Of a stretch of DNA of 7,022 bases, positions 6,335 through 7,022 are shown one piece after another. Under the pieces are notes generated by a model. That model searched no databases, had not been told where the DNA came from, and saw only the letters and a program-made list of their open reading frames with translations. Source of the stretch: Coprothermobacter sp. (GTDB lineage Bacteria > Coprothermobacterota > Coprothermobacteria > Coprothermobacterales > Coprothermobacteraceae); the NCBI GenBank assembly GCA_003476705.1, contig DMVM01000027.1, positions 1 to 7,022 of the forward strand, in the 5' to 3' direction. The stretch's first letter is position 1; each line of letters opens with the position of its first letter. Made by a program: the position numbers and the translations under genes.

Positions 6335-7022
6335 GAAACCACCCTCCTAACTGCTTCCACAAAATCGCTTGAATTAAAGACCTCTACTGGATTTCTGCGA
6401 CCTTTACCCAACAGTTCTTCCACTAGAGAGAGTAGTTCACTGGGTTTTACCACATGTTCCCAGAAAAAAGGATAACCATATTTCTGTTTGAATACTTCCG
6501 CATTTGCCCACTGATGCCGGTCAGTGGAATACGCCATGGGAAAGAAAACAGCCTGTGTGCCAAAGTGCAAACATTCATGAAGTGTTGATGAACCAGACCT
6601 GGCAATAACCACATCTGCAGCAGCTACATAATTCTGCAAATCAGGCAATGATTGCGCTCTAATGTAGCTTTGCATGAAACGCTCATCTTCAAGTGCACCA
6701 CACTGATGCACGATGAAGTACTTGTCCCGCAATTCCATAAGCACTTCTTTCGTAAGAAAGTTTAGGAATGCTGAACCTTGACTTCCTCCAGTCACCAAAA
6801 GTATTGGCTTTCGAACGCGCATACTTTTCTTGAGCTCTTCAGCATCAGTTGTAGGCTCTCTTACGGGCATCCCCACAAACACCAGCTTGCTCCAATCGTG
6901 ACTATGGAAGAATACCCTTGACTCCTCAAAGGCAAGAAAAATCAAATCCGCCATACCGGCCATAAAGCGATTGGCTCTTCCAGGAATCACATTTTGCTCG
7001 TGAAGAATGAGTTTCTTTCCCC
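6331..7022 (-). CDS. murG: MurG, lipid II-forming GlcNAc transferase, C-terminal part (5' end outside the window)
   Basis: MurG is the peripheral membrane glycosyltransferase that transfers GlcNAc from UDP-GlcNAc to lipid I, making lipid II at the inner face of the membrane. About 229 residues are visible; roughly the first 115-120 are beyond the right edge. The reading frame stays open to the edge and begins with LILHEQNVIPGRANRF, matching the HEQNxxxGxxN motif of the N-terminal domain, so the GTG at 6990 is an internal Val and not the start. The C-terminal UDP-GlcNAc-binding domain shows LVTGGSQGSAFLN, then ADVVIARSGSSTLHE (usually RxGAxTxxE), and YSTDRHQWANAEVF, where relatives have DxHQxxNA. 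The stop overlaps the ddl ATG as ATGA. The assignment is very secure, though the Arg-Ser-Gly-Ser-Ser form of the signature is slightly off the common Arg-Ala-Gly-Ala. Confidence 0.95.
   Translation of the reverse strand, partial: GKKLILHEQNVIPGRANRFMAGMADLIFLAFEESRVFFHSHDWSKLVFVGMPVREPTTDAEELKKSMRVRKPILLVTGGSQGSAFLNFLTKEVLMELRDKYFIVHQCGALEDERFMQSYIRAQSLPDLQNYVAAADVVIARSGSSTLHECLHFGTQAVFFPMAYSTDRHQWANAEVFKQKYGYPFFWEHVVKPSELLSLVEELLGKGRRNPVEVFNSSDFVEAVRRVVS
6343..6348 (-). promoter_or_regulatory. Shine-Dalgarno site of ddl
   Basis: AGGAGG reads on the minus strand from 6348 to 6343 within the last codons of murG, eight bases before the ddl ATG at 6334. It fixes the ddl start at the ATGA overlap. 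Confidence 0.75.

Noticed and set aside
6331..6990. MurG starting at GTG 6990
   Set aside because: The frame stays open upstream to the window edge and encodes the conserved LILHEQN part of MurG, so this codon is an internal valine and the gene is truncated by the window.
1..7022. A hidden defence, mobile or other accessory system
   Set aside because: I looked for repeats, integrase or transposase fragments, toxin-antitoxin pairs and composition shifts and saw none; the window is a tightly packed core division cluster.

Overview
This is a bacterial cell-wall and cell-division (dcw) gene block. Every gene I can support lies on the minus strand, so transcription runs from the right edge to the left edge. 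In that order the genes are: the 3' part of murG, ddl, a short FtsQ/DivIB-like membrane protein, two consecutive DUF881 (YlxW/YlxX-type) proteins, the small basic protein gene sbp (DUF1290), ftsZ, a radical SAM protein with a B12-binding-like N-terminal region, and the 5' part of ileS. Both murG and ileS run off the window. I see no convincing gene on the plus strand and no tRNA, rRNA, CRISPR or mobile element.

From murG to the radical SAM gene there are no intergenic gaps. Four junctions are 4-base overlaps (murG/ddl, ftsQ-like/DUF881-1, sbp/ftsZ, ftsZ/radical SAM), two are 11-base overlaps (ddl/ftsQ-like, DUF881-1/DUF881-2) and one is a 44-base overlap (DUF881-2/sbp). This points to a single translationally coupled operon. 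The only spacer is about 134 bases between the radical SAM gene and ileS.

The genes make a coherent set. MurG makes lipid II and Ddl makes the D-Ala-D-Ala dipeptide of the peptidoglycan stem. The FtsQ-like protein, the two DUF881 proteins and Sbp are small membrane proteins of the divisome neighbourhood, and FtsZ forms the division ring. The order divIB-ylxW-ylxX-sbp-ftsZ is that of Bacillus and relatives as I remember it, but ftsA, which normally sits between sbp and ftsZ, is missing here. A ddl sits between murG and the ftsQ-like gene, as in the proteobacterial ddlB-ftsQ arrangement.

The host is most likely an anaerobic, Firmicute-like or deep-branching bacterium of mid-40s percent GC (estimated by eye). 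Coprothermobacter or a relative would fit, but this is a guess from gene order and composition, not a search result. The content is largely core. I do not see a new defence or mobile system. The points most worth following up are the missing ftsA, the cysteine-bearing divergent FtsQ-like protein, and the radical SAM enzyme coupled to ftsZ.
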